Assembly: GCF_001577835.2 (NCBI RefSeq)
Contig: NC_029521.1
Location: 18,692,470-18,756,469, forward strand
Direction of reading: 5' to 3'
Length of the DNA: 64,000 nucleotides
DNA from: Coturnix japonica
Lineage: Eukaryota; Chordata; Aves; Galliformes; Phasianidae
Position 1 is the first letter of the stretch. Each line of letters opens with the position of its first letter. This document shows, piece after piece, positions 20,601-34,700 of this stretch. The notes beneath the pieces were generated by a model, which did no database searches, was not told where the DNA came from, and was given only the letters and a program-made list of their open reading frames with translations. A program made the position numbers and the translations under genes.

Positions 20601-23150
20601 CAAATCAGATAATTGTACTGTTCCAAAACCAGCCTCTTTATATTAATGGCAAAAAATGTTACCTATTTCAAAAACAGGTTTCAAAGCTCTTCTCCATTTT
20701 TTGTATTTCTAATTATTCTTTCCCCTTTTCTGTCTTTCTCACATTATACTGTTTCTTCCTATTTTCTTTATTCCAATCGCTTACATCAAGTACTCTGTAA
20801 AGGTTACTATTAGCTGAGGAAGAAAACTTTAACCCTATAATAATTCAGAACCATAGCAACAGAGGACAACTGACCCTCTCCATCTACTGCACATCCAAGC
20901 AGGGGAGCACAGCCATCCTGACACTCTTTCTGAGCTTAACAATAAGGGAAAAGTGAGCATGTAGTGGGGGAGGGCAGGAATACTGTTAGGTAAGATGCTT
21001 AACTCTACACTCTCAATACGTGATTCAGTGTCTGTGTTTTCCCCAAGCAAACTAATTTACTTCCTTTGACAGGCTTCACAAATCAAAGGTAGGAAACTAA
21101 GATTCAAAAGATAGAGGATTAAAGGGAGCAGGTACACATATGTTCGTTTTACAAACGGGATGCAAAAAGCTTCTGCTATTTTATGTTTGCCGGCTTCTAA
21201 CGGGCAGATTTTGCATAGTCACCTGGAAAGCGAATCACTTCTCACTATACTTTTGCTTACAGTGAGGCGCGTACAGCATAAAATGTTGCAAGGCTCTCTT
21301 GTGCCACCTCCTGGTTATAGTTAAGACTTCACATGCAGGAAACTGCCGCACTAGGGAAGGAGAAAAGCTGAAGTTTAGTCGAGGCAGTGGCTTTCCCGGC
21401 AGTGAGGGAAAACCGACAGAGCTTGCTTTCCACTTTCCCTGAGCATACGGATGCACACGGAGGGCTTTTGCCTCTCTCCTGCTTTTAGAATTAAGCCACT
21501 TTCCCACTGCATTAACATATCTATGTAATGAAAATGTTGTATTCCTCCATAACGTCGCCTGCACGAGTTTAAGTAATGTACATTCTGCCCATGTCTATTC
21601 TATTCTGTGAAAAAATAGTAATAAAAACCTTGAAAGTTTGTGACTAGGGTGTGACAAAAGTAATAATTAGACAAAAAACATTGCCCCACTGCAAGTAAAT
21701 ATTTGAATTTTGGTCCAATCTACTTGACAGAAAACACAGAAAGGACTGAAGATCATGCTGAGCCCCTCTGCACTCTCAGGCACAGGAACAAGAGGATGTG
21801 TGTGTGTGTGTGCACTCATTACAATTTGATCTGAGCTGTTCTCATAAGTCCACAGGAAAAGGGATCCTACAGATGGGTACCCTATTCCAGAGCTCAACAA
21901 GACACTTCCCAATGTAAAAACTGAAACAGAATCAACACTGCTTCAAAATCAATACTCCTTGCCTTAAACTTCACAGAGCATAGAGAAAACTAGTTCTGTC
22001 CTTTGCTACAAAAAACTTTTTACAGCAACATTTCACACACACTGAATCCTACTCAACATAGCTTTTTCAAGGTCTAATTCTTTTACTCTGCATTTAAAAA
22101 AAAAATACTATTCTTATTGCTATCCTCTAGTCTTTTTTGTTTAGCATGTATGTTTCTTAAATACAGTGTTTAGATGGTAAGCTATTCCTGCTGATGTCCA
22201 CAAGTGCCAAATAGAGCAAAATAATTACCTTCTGTCATATAGGGCTCTCTCATTGTACATCTCAGGTCTTCTTGCCTTTTTTTCTTTAAACAGAAACTTA
22301 AAACTTTAAACAGAATGCAGTAAGTTTTTGCATTGTAAGGATGAATACATACTGGATTGCATTTAAGCATCTATGAGAAAGGAAAATCATTTATCTACAA
22401 TCTCTCTATCACTGCTGTATTGAGGACTGAAACAACAACCCACATGCCTATCCCTGAAGGACTGTTAGCTTCCTTCTCTTCAAATTGTAGTTTATTCATT
22501 TGTTATTTAGAAACAGATTTCTTAACGTTCTAATCATCTGCAAATCACTCACTGAGAAGTTATGTGTCTGAGTAACGCTTATGAAACAAATCCAACTGAG
22601 AAAGAATAGAAAAAACCATAAAAGCAAAGTATAGAATTGGTTGAAGATTTTTCAAGGAAAGAAACTTGCCGGAATCATGAATCAATGGTGATTCATGAAA
22701 TATTTTCCAGTTACTTGGTCTGGCCTTCTATAGAATACTTCCTGGGAATCAAGAGAATCCATCCACGTTTCCTGACAGGCTTCTGAAAGTTGGAACTGTG
22801 GATCCTGGAAACCTGTTTTCCAATGCAGCTACTGTGAGACTAGGACACAGTTCCCAGCACTCTTGCAGGAGTCCTGAAAAACCCAGGGACCCTGGGAAAA
22901 GAGACCTGCAAAGGTACACAGAAAGAGCACCAATGCAGAGGAATGAACGCAAGGAACTGGAAAGGCTCCCATGGAGAATATTTCACTGAAGAAACTCTAC
23001 AGGTCATTTGTCTGAAAACCAAATGCTGTTTTCACATGTTATGATCTGTGCTTTCTTTTAAAGGGACATTCCACTCAGAGATGGAAAAGTTTAGCTCAAA
23101 TCCTGCTGCACGTTAGTTATAAATAAGCAGTACCATTAGATGCTAGACAT
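17630..23150. other. Intergenic DNA between VENTX and KNDC1
   Basis: No exon recognised; open frames are short and without family resemblance. Contents are a T18 run at 17866-17883, a GT repeat at 21797-21813 and a perfect short hairpin at 22675-22698. UTF1, which occupies this interval in human, was not found. Confidence 0.6.
21797..21813 (+). repeat. GT microsatellite
   Basis: About eight uninterrupted TG units. Confidence 0.85.
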
Positions 23151-23153
23151 AAC

Positions 23154-23159
23154 TTTATT
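23154..23159 (-). terminator. Candidate polyadenylation signal of KNDC1
   Basis: On the minus strand the sequence reads tctcAATAAAgttatg, about 2.3 kb past the KNDC1 stop. Other AATAAA copies on this strand near 23605 and 23847 are equally possible, so the 3' UTR end is not fixed. Confidence 0.3.
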
Positions 23160-25473
23160 GAGAAATCCGTGTTATGTAATTAAGATGTAAATAAGATGAC
23201 AAAAGCAGTCTGGTTTCCTTGCAAAGGTGATTTTCCGCACCTACCCCAGTAGATACTTACACTTGTGGTTGTACAGTGATGTCTAAATACAAAAACTTCA
23301 ATATTTGTTTGATGAAAACATCCCAAAGTAGTACCATACCTCCATACTATGCATTTATAACAACAATAAGCCTGACACACTGAAGCATTATGCAGAAGAT
23401 ACAAAATGACTTCTAAGTTCTTGTATAGCACCAGTTATTGTCACAGAATAAAACCAATATTTTCTAGGTGTAGTAGTTGCTTTAGATCTTGATAAAAATG
23501 GTGAGACATGTAAGACCTAATTAAGGTGGGTGCAAAATATAAACGCTAAGTAAATCCACAAAAGCAATTTCAATAGCCTGACTGGCAACTATATAAAATA
23601 TATTTATTAAGGTAACACGAGCAAGTTTGTGGAGTTCTTTGCAGTAGTAAAGCTTATGCTACTTCAAATTGTTCTGTCTTTCAAAGGCAAGGCGTGGCTT
23701 TAAGTAAATATTAATTTTTTTAATGGTGAACTTATTTCTGAAGATGAAGTCATTGTGACAATCTTAAATCACTCTATTATTTAAATATAGGAGGTAATGA
23801 TTAAATGTTTTCACATTTGGCAATTTTTAGAGAAATATTTTTAAAATTTATTAAAATAGAAACATATTTTTCATTCTCAAGCGTGAGCAGGAACACTAAC
23901 GACATGTTAAACGTACATATGATAAGTAACAAAAGAAATCATCTTAAAAGCAGAACAAACTCAAGAAAATCCAGTTGAAGGCTGAGTTTTCCAGCATCTA
24001 AACCAGTAGGAATACAAGTATCAGTCTAGAGCTACCATATTAGTATAAAAAAATAATGGAAGTATTTACTGGAAAGAACAGACATACCTTGTGTTCAGTT
24101 GAGAAAGATGAGAAGGCCTGTGATGGTATATATTGCCATCATTGAGATCAGAAAAGGAGAATCTTTTCTCTTAAACATTGGAAAAAACTACAGTTTACCA
24201 TGTACACATGCATTTCTGTCAAATACAATAGTACAATCTGCAAAATATTACAGATGTGCATATTCCCATCTTTCTCCATCATTAAAACATGCCAAGGCAA
24301 TTAATTCACATCTGCTTTTTCCAAAATTTTACTTTCCTTCTTTTCCTTCTTTGTTAAACACATTTCCAGCAAATCAGTTACAGGACAGAGATCCTTCTAT
24401 CTGTTTCTTGCCCTTTCCCACTTCTCTTCCAATACTACTATTGTTTCCTCTGGTAGAATTGTCACCTTAATTAACTTGTGGGTTTAAGATCTTGACCTTG
24501 CATGAACCTGGGTAGCTCAACAAACTTTCTAGCTAAAGCATCACTTCCCATTGCTGTTTAGGTATCTGTAAGCATAAGCTCTATGAATAGGTTAGCACCA
24601 AAGTTTTACAAGATGCATATCAAAAGTTAATAGTTATCTCCTATTTAATGCTGCTGGAGCACTGCAATTTACAAGAGCAACCTCAGGAGCAAAAGACATA
24701 ACCAGATGTGCCCACCACATACATACATACACAATTGGCAAAGTGATTGATTTTTGTACCAGACACAGAAAAAGATCAACTCATGTTTACTTTCTTCACA
24801 AGACCATGGAGGCAGCAGCAAAGCAAGAAAGTGGTAATTATTTAGATTCAGATCGTACTTTCATGTGGAAACAGGCTAGTTCAGTGACAGTAAGATGAAA
24901 AGAAAAAAAATTTTACAACATGGTATTTCCTCTCCTTCCATTGTATGCTCAAATGAAAAGATAGACAATTATAAACCATCATGCATGGTTTTATAATACT
25001 CAACATAAAAGCAAAAACCACCAACAGTCAACAGATAGTAGAGACGTCCCTGAATTATATGCACATCATGATAGGATACAAATGTACTATGTTTATATAA
25101 AAATATATTCAACACTAAATTAACATAGTCCAAATAATCCTAGGACAATTTTGCAACAGAAGCTGCAAGTATAAGTTGCTACCACAGTACTTTTCAGATA
25201 TTTTGCCTGTTGGCTAATTATTATTTTATGCAAAAGGACAGTGACAAAATTAGTCTCTTTACTTTTCACCTTTATCCACTTGCCAAGGAATCATACTTCA
25301 TTAGTCAGCATTTCTTTTTTTTACTATTCCACGTTAAGTAATATACCCATTTCAAACTGAGACAATATTTTAAGTCACTTAAGTATTTGTTTGGGAATTG
25401 GTTCAGGAAGTAAAGTCAATTTAATCCGGTATTATACTCTATACTTGGAATAGAACAGATGAAATGTAAATAA
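23160..25473 (-). other. KNDC1: Probable KNDC1 3' UTR
   Basis: AT-rich non-coding DNA directly downstream of the stop, with several minus-strand AATAAA candidates. Extent is inferred; no other gene is visible here. Confidence 0.4.
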
Positions 25474-25705
25474 TTACTGAAATGTTGCCTTCATTCTGCG
25501 CAGCGTGTCCTGGATTTTCCGAGAATGTTTTTCTGCTGGTATATGATGGAAGTTGGCACAGTTGTCAGCGGCCAAAGCAGAAATGTCTGCATCCTTAAAA
25601 CGAGTTATTCTTTGTCTGAGGTAAGACTGCAGCTTGTAATCCGGTGTAAATGTGTAAGGATTCTCTTGAAATGCGTGAACTTGGCTCACAACTTTCGCAA
25701 TATTT
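25474..25705 (-). CDS. KNDC1: KNDC1 last coding exon
   Basis: Acceptor ctttcaag. Codes for NIAKVVSQVHAFQENPYTFT through SRKIQDTLRRMKATFQ, then TAA at 25474-25476. The C-terminus matches the mammalian protein as I recall it. Confidence 0.96.
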
Positions 25706-28700
25706 CTTGAAAGAAAATATGTTTAAAAAGATTAGTTTATGTTGCTATTGACAGAAGAAAAAAGTTTCAAGGAAATAAAAAAGCACTGAGCATTTACCTC
25801 TACAGTTTTTGTCCACTTTAATGTAAAAATGACTGAATTAGCTAGACTTAATTTGCTAGATGGGAAATGCATTAGCTCTCATTATCTCATTAGATAGCAT
25901 TCTATCTTTCATACAGCTAAATAATTACCTAAGTTTAGTCCATTTGTGAGCTCCATTTGTCATTGTGAATCCTCCAGTTTCAAGTTGTTGGACATGCATA
26001 GCTAAAACATGGGCAGATGGAATTGTTGGAAGTGTTTTGAATCTTTCTCCTTCCATCAAACACAAACTGTCACTTTTTAGAAACACCTATTGTGAAAATG
26101 CACACAGATAAGTAACGTATTACATTTAAGGCTAGTCTTTATAAGGAGTTCTTCGCTTCAGGTGCTGAGCACTACATATCATATTTTTCATAAGTTCTAG
26201 TTCACAGCTAAAATTGCATTTCAGGATTTTTCAGAATATATTACATTCAGAAAACTCCCATTTCTTGAATTCTTCAAGAAAATATATCTAATTTCGCAGT
26301 TTGCTTTGAAATGACTTTCTTGATTCTTAGTCACATGGGATACATTTTTGAGAAAAACTGAGGTGAAAATGTAAACCCAGACCAAGAAACAACAGTCTGA
26401 CAATAATTTAAAATCTCCTTTGTAATTCAAAACACTAATTTTGGCTTTCATTACTCCTTTAAAAAGAACTTGAGTCTCCCTCACTCCCAAAGAAATATTT
26501 TATTTAAAGACCACATACTATACCTCAACAGCCTTGAGTTCTTCTATTATTTCAGCTACTTTTGCAGGTAGAATTTTCCAGGCCTTATAATAAAAGAGAA
26601 CACATTTTTGTTTCTCATATTAATGTCCATATTTGAACAAGCTTATTTTAGGCAAAATAGTTACAACAGAGAGTCCCAAACTTACTGGCAACTGTCGTAC
26701 AATAAGATTCTCCAAGCCTGCTAGGATTTGCATTGCAGTAGCAAAATTTCTTTGTTCATAGCAGGACTTTGCTATAAGAAGAAATTTTGATAACAAGCTC
26801 ACCTGCAGCTGGAAAAAAAGAATTTAGTTATACCATTTTTTGTTCTGCTCATGTGGGTTTAGAAATTATTACATTCAATCATTTGCTAGGAATATGCTTT
26901 ATTCGTATACTGTCTGAGCTTGGAATTGGAAATTAGGCCTAATGATTTCATGGAAAGAAGTATCCTTGCAAGTCGTGGAAGGTACTAAGCCCAAGGTTTA
27001 TTGCAGGTAATTTCTCAATTCTTACAAGGCTGAAAAGTCACTAAAAAAAAACTCCAGGGGGAAAATGAAGACTAAATACTTCCCATTTAAATTTCCTCAC
27101 ATACAGTGTCTGATACTGGTCATACACATTTAAAAGCTGTCAAAACACATCAACTTCATATGACCAATCAGTACCAAAACATTTGTTTAAAATTTTCTAT
27201 CTCATATGTGGTTTGAGAAAAATTAAAAATAGGGAAACCCAATATAAACCCAATAAATAATCCAATAGAAACTGTGATAAGGGAATTGAGTGGTTAAGTG
27301 TATGACCTCTGAGAGTTAAAATAAATGAATGTGAGTAGATGCAGACACAGGCTTTTTACAGTGGTTAGAAAGAAATCAAGTGGTAGCTGCCTAGTAAAAT
27401 AGAGACACATGTTTACTAAGATATTATTCAGTTCAGAAGCCAAAACACTGATCAAGTTTAACAAGTGACTTTCCACTAAACTATCAGGAAGGTATATAAG
27501 CAGTATACACAGTTCTGAGATTTCAGTTAATCACAGTATTCAACTACTGTTTGGTTTTGACAAAAATAGTAGCTGCCCAGACAGAAACCAGATTACACAC
27601 TTCTGAAATGTATCATATCATATAAATCTAAAAAATGACTTAAAATAAGGAAAGTAAAAGAAAAGAAGACAGCTATTCTCTTTCAGAAATTGTTATCAGA
27701 ATTGTTGACTGTATTAACTGTAGTAACTACACCGTTTTGGTCTTCTCTTTCACTGATGCTTTTGTTAGTCTTTCACCTCTTCTCAGGCAACCCCTTTCTT
27801 ACTTTCTATCAGGTTTTAAAACCTACAAAATATCAGATGCTCCTAATGACAACAAATATAGTTGTTAAATACCAACTCATAGGCGCATTATACATTTATG
27901 TATACGCATTAACATATAAATATTCCATAATAACACAACAAAACAATGACAAACCTTAGATGTATGACATGTTACAATTTCAGCAGCAACCCAGGTGCTG
28001 ACACTGTCTGCATTTCTTAGTAATTGTATAAGGTACTGGTCTTGTATACACTTAGATAGAAACAGGTTACAGACTTTAAAGGAAACTTCCTCAGTAGCAG
28101 CGGCTCTATAAAAAGGTAGGAAAAAAGTCAAAGATAAGTCATTTTGACTTTGGGCTTTCAAGGGAAATTATGATTGTGAAGGAATGGTACTAAATTCTAA
28201 TCATTTAAAATAATCATGCAGTACTTGTAGCTTTGGCTTTATAATATTTTACAAAGTATGTAGGGAGCTATGTTACTTTCTCTTGTAATTACAAGATAAT
28301 CATATATGATTACACAAAAACTACACGCAATGGACATTTCTGCATATAAAGGCATAATCATCACTATTATCAAATAAAACAAGCCATTCAGGCAGAAATG
28401 CAGCTAATGAAACAATAGCCAGTAATTTCAGCTTATCTACAAACTACTACCATTAAAGAATTTGAACCTGATATATTGTGGCTTCACACTGTTTCCCCAT
28501 GTCTGGAACTCAAATCAGTATAAACCAGCTGATTTAAGCTTTGTCCTTCAACAGTCCATAAAAAGGGATCCCTAGACAGAAAAGACTACTACAGGCAATG
28601 TCTATAACAAGCACTAATTAGAAACCAGCTGAATCCACTGAGTATGTAAGAAGCAGAGCATAAATCTAATGTAATTGACTCCATGTGGCCAGATGAAAAC

Positions 28701-31700
28701 ATTAACTACCATTTAGCAAATAACGTTAAATAGGTTGGTAACCATTCTGCATTTGAACTACAAAAGGAAAATTCTTTTGTACCTGTAAAGACTGATACTT
28801 CATCTACCTTGTGGTACAAAATGAATGTTGCAGTGAGGTTGTGGAGTCTCCATCCATATTCAAAACTCTACACTAACCTCGGGCTCTAAGAAGCTTTACG
28901 AAAAGAAGATGGGCTGGACAACACACCCTGGGAGGTCTTTTCCAACCCCAGCTATACATTTATATTAAAATAAAAAAACTTACTTCTGTACAGCAGCACA
29001 TTTATCTTTTACGCCAAGTGCTCTTGAATTCAGAAAGTGTACTGGATGACATTTATGAAATAATTCCTAAACAAAAAGAACAAGATTTATGTTTTTAGAT
29101 TCAGTAATTCTTTTAAAATGCTTGAGGATGAAAATGGCAGATTTCCTTTTTCATTCTTCTTTGTCCTCACTTCAGCAAATTTATCAGATGGATCACTGCC
29201 TAACAATAGTATTAGCCCATTCTATACTTCACTGTAGAGATTTCAAGAGAAAAATGAGATATTTAATCCAAAGAATAATGAAACAGTGGAAGCCTACTAA
29301 GCTTGAAATGAGGTAGGAAATGGTATAGAAAGGAGGCTGAGTATATATCAAGAAGATAGATATAATTTGTACTCCAAGAAAGCCTAGTCCTTTGTACCTG
29401 TTGCAGTAATGTCAGCTGACAACAAAGCTGTTGCACACTGTATTCTGTTAAAAGATATGGTCCCACTTCATCTGCTTTAGCAAAGGAGACTGGGAATTCT
29501 TCTGTAAAACTGCTATAGCATGGCTTTGGCAAAACCGATGAAATAGTGTACAGTCGCTCTCTCTGATAATGTGCAATTGGTCCCATACCTTTGGAAAGTT
29601 TCCAGTTAAAGTTCTGTAGAAAAAAATACGTAAAGCTACAACTTCTCTAAAGCCAACATAAGTAAGTCTCCCCTTGATTTAACCTTTTGGAATGTTTTGT
29701 TAGAGAAATACCCTTGTGGAGGCAAAACTCTTCAGTTAATCTTCAAGGCTAGACTTGAATTGGTTTATTCATATTTCTATTTCAAGCAAGTATAATATGC
29801 ACAATAAATGAATCTGAGCAGTAGGCTGCCAGATCTCAATTAACAATTCGTATTTAAAAATGTGTATTCAAGCTTGCCATTTCACAATGGCATATATTCG
29901 CAAATTTTATATTTTATATTAAACTTCTCAGGTCTCAGTATTTCTTGTACTTCTTCCTTCATATCAAACAGTGCTTCCCAAATGAATACTAATTTTTTCA
30001 TTCTTTTCCCTTCTTTCAGCTTTCAGTACTGTTATGATGCAGTAACAGCAAAATAAATCCATATTTTCTATGTTTGTCTTGCCATTCATTGATTGAATCT
30101 CCAACATAATCCATAGAATTCTGCAATTTTATCAAGAATATAATTCTAAATTCAGTGCTAACACTATTTTTTAGTGTTTCACATGTCATTCTAGTCACTT
30201 TGTAGAAAGATCTTTTTCAGTGGAAGTCTATAGAATATTCCAGCTTCTGAGGTTACCTTTCAGAAGCAGACTATATAAACTTGTTCATAGAGCTCATATC
30301 AGTTTCTGCTACAAGTTTTGAAGTTCTGGAAGGAAATTCCTCATCCACCTTCCTCATCCAAGGCTTCTTTCCTGTATTTATAGCCTTACACACACACACA
30401 CACACGCATATATATATATATACATATATACACCCAATAAGTATTAATGTCTGACAAGCAGGAAAAAAAGGTTTCCAAGTATCTATGAGTCACACACTAG
30501 TATCAAGAACAAAGAGTTTCAACTCCTCTCAAAATTTGGATGATATGACCTATTGTTACTGAAACAGCTGACAAGAGTGCATGTAAGACTAAAAATGAAA
30601 CCCACATTTCTATAACTGTTCAGGCTTCAAAATAAAATTTATTTCAAAATAAAACAGAAGTATGCAAATATTACTAAACCAGGATCTAGACTTTGAGCTG
30701 GATAATCTATTTTTTTAGTCAGAAAATAGTATATGGAAATGTCTTCCGTACAATGCAGTCTAAAGACAAGACATACCTTTCTGAACATATCTTCAGAGAG
30801 CTTTTTACATATGGAGTGTAATGTTTTTCTCTCCTCTTCCTCTTCTTCTTCACCATTCTCCATACTGGAGCACTGCTGAGAACTGCCACATTTCCTGGCA
30901 GAAGCATCCTCAAGCAGTGTCAACAAATGCTCACCATACCCATTTAATGGAGCAACCTGTAAATGAAAAACAAGTTAATGGAATATCAAACACAATTTCT
31001 GATAAATTATAAGCAAGCAAAAAAATACTTTTAGGATTCAAGTCTGTGCAAAACCAGCCACATGGCTGTCAAAGACAGTATTGTCTTTTTTGTACTTTCA
31101 CTGTAATTAGGACAGATTTTTTTCATAACAGCAACCTTACATACACCACAATGCCATTTTCCTTCTTTGAAGCTTCCATTGAAGTTTCTGCTTTACCTTG
31201 GAAGAAATAAATTCTTTTAGGGTATGTAAAAGGTTCACATTTGTTGCAAAGTCTACATTGTAGCAGTCCTCAATCCAAGCCTGCAGGATGCAGAAACTGC
31301 GGTTACATATTTTGGTAAGTGATGAGGAGGGATCCAGGCTTGCACTAGTGAGAAGAAAAAACAAAAATATTACATCAGTATTAATATCCAATTCCAATTT
31401 AAAAATAAATGCTGGAAAGTCTGTATGTGATGTAGCATTGACAGTACTATCTTATGCTTCATGTCTCCAGTATTCATGACCCTATAGAAACAAAGTTGGT
31501 ATTGTACTTACAACTCAACACTGGGAAAAGTAAGACTCAGAATTCAGAAGATTAAAGAAGATAGCATATTGCCAAATATAGCACTTGCTCCAATTTCACT
31601 CTAACATGCCTAGAGAATCTTAGAAAAACAAACATCAAAAGCAGAATTTAATTAAGTAGTTATTTTCAGAAACAGCTACTTGCCATTGGCGGGGGGGGGG

Positions 31701-34700
31701 GGGGGAAAGGGGGGTGTGTGGGGAAGGAGGAAACCAATTGTGCTTTGATAATATTTTTTAATAGGAAACTACCGTACCTGGATAAAGTGCTGCTAATTCG
31801 ATCAAGAATAAACTGCAAAAATTCCTCTTGTGTGCAAAAATAGCGAAACGTGTAGAGAAACTGCTGCACATAGCCTTCTAAAAATGCATTTCTGTGAAGG
31901 ACAAGAAAAGCTTCAGACAAGTAAGAACACAGTTTCTTCTCATGTTAGAGTTCAGCAACGGAAAAAATCTTCAAAACATCAATAGCAAAGATCTCTCAAG
32001 CTCTACAGAAAATTTTCACCTGTGTTTGTTTTCTTTTTATACATTGATATTTTGATCATCAACAGTAATATTATAATTTGTTTTTTAAAAGAAACTTCTC
32101 TATTTTGAATCTTGCGGAGAACTTTTGCCATTTTTATTATTATCAAGAGTTGCATTCCACAGAAGAACACATTAAATGCCATTGTTTCTATAATCTCATT
32201 TTATGCCATTTTAAAATTTCTACAGTAAGAGCATAAAAGGTATATATTTTAAACAAGAAAATATTTCCTGATGGAGACTTGCGGTACTCCATACTATTAT
32301 TGCTGGGGTACCTCAGAAAGACACTGCCCTCGTCTCAGTTGAGGATTAAAGGACATATATTTCCTGACCCTGAGACAAGATGCAATCTATATTAGTCCCA
32401 AGGATGGTAGATTAGAATCTGTACATTTTCACATCTAGACCATATTAGTAAGAATGTTCAAATTATATATTCTGAAGAATTATTAAACTGCTGGCAATAA
32501 CAAAGCCATGCTTCTATGGCAACTGTTAGAGCTAAACCTCAAATAAGTAAAGGATAAATAAAGATTGAAGTTATTGATTTTTGGCTTAGTATCAATTGCC
32601 TCAATTTTAAACAAACCCAAAGTCAGAAGTTTGGCTTATTTCCTATAAGACTGTCTTTTGACAACTCAATGCCCATTTCTGCAAATAAACATGCACTGAA
32701 ATAAGACTGAACTAGATACAAGAAAGGGTAATTTATGTAGTGCTGAGTAACCAAGATTTATCACATACACTGATTGTTTTTTAAATTTTAAATAAATATT
32801 CCTAATCCCCCTCTCAATTAAGGATACAAGTGCAAAGCACACTATACCTAGAATATAAATAAGCCATTAAACCAAGTGGTGTCCCAGCCTGCAGAACTCT
32901 TATACCATTTTGATTATTGCATTTGTGTTTCTCTGTGTTATAGTAAACAAGCACTGATGACTCATCTGTAGGCGCCACATCAATGATGTCAGTTCTCCCA
33001 TTGTGAATGATGATAGGAAGTATACTGGTTTCCACACCCCATTGTTCCGCATACATTATCTGCTCAAAGAGGCAAAGCCATGTAAAAATAAAGTACAAGG
33101 AAATAAATGCTTTTCGCATTACATGAAGAAATGCAAAATACACTCTACTCAATCAAAAGCCAAATCACAATACCAGTATTGACTACCTTCAGTTAAATCA
33201 TTCTCTCATGGTTAATTTGGCACAAACCAGTTGACAGCTCATAATTGTGATTTAAGCGGCCAAGGATACTGATGCAGCATTGAAATTACAAATAAAACCA
33301 TAGCAAAATAAAAGTCAGACTTGCCTGCACACACTTCTTCACCAGTTCAAGAAACTGCACCCTTGATTTCATCTCTTGTAGCTGTCCTCTCAATTTGGGC
33401 AACATAGATTTAGTTTCAGGACCTTTGGATCGAAAGCACACAAAGCATAAAAACATTGATTGTTCTGATATACAGAAAATCCTTAAAATACACACTAGAC
33501 ACCCAACAAAGCCAAATGCAAGATGTTGCAATTGGGTCGGTGCAATCCCAGAGAAGCACACAGGCAGGGAGAAGAATTCATTGAGAACACCCATATGAGA
33601 CAGGACTAATACCTGAAGGACAAGCCACTCTATGATTTTATTACTGGCAAGTTGCTGTAGTCTTACCTTTGTTTCTTCTTTCTTTCTGCAATAGTTTCTG
33701 GTAAAACTTTATGGTCTTTCTGTAATTTTTAGTCTCCATCATTAGCAATTGTTCTAGTTCCTATTTAAAGAGAAAAAGGATTCTGATCAGAAAGGAAAAT
33801 AAAAAGTTCTGGTAGGAAACTGAAGTTTTAGTGGAGTTTTATTGGAAAACACGAACAACCAAGTAGACAAGAATATGATATTAGCAATAAAATAAAATAA
33901 AATAAAATAAAATAAAATGTCTTCCACACCTGTGCTTACAGGAAAATTACAGAAAACATCAGCTGTCCCCCGAAAAGCATTAGGTACATCACAGTTCTAC
34001 ATGTTAACAATTTAAGCTGGTCTATGTGTGATGAGGCAGCATCTAAATTTGTCTGAATCCACTTATACAAATATGCCTTATGACTGCACTTATCTGGTTG
34101 TTTTCAAGAGCATTTTTTAAAAAACTGACACTCAGAAGCCATCCAGAACTCAAAGCAATGAGCTCTAAAATTAGTGTGCACCCCAGGAAAGCTCTATTAA
34201 GCAGGTGACCTGGATTTGCAGTGAGAACTGGAAGTCTTATTGAAAGCAGTGGTTTCCAGATCAGTATGGTTGTATTATATTATGCAATCAAGTCAGAGGG
34301 CAGACAGGAATGCTGCTCTATAAATAAAGGACACATCAGTTTTGAAGTTCAGTTTACATATTTTATATTTATGTCCTTCATATACTTAAGAAAAATGGAA
34401 AGCTGGAATGTCTACTGAGTCGTATAACTTCAGCAGTAAAGTATATCCTGCTTATCACAATATATCAAGTTTAATGTAAACATTTATTTGTTTGCATATC
34501 AAAGGTTTTGTTATTTTACCAATCAATGAAAATGGGCCATCCATTCTTGGTTCAGCTTCTGATTTATTACAGAATAACTAACACTATGCGTGTTGTGGGT
34601 TTTAAATGTGGTGGCTTTTGCACTTGGGTCCTAAGCAAACTATCATTGACCCAGTTACATGAAACAGCATTTCAAATGAAATAAGTTCACTGAATGCAGA

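Noticed and set aside
33423-33594. Upstream extension of the open frame before window exon 16
   Set aside because: This is intron read in frame; the AG at 33423-33424 and phase agreement with exon 15 define the exon start.
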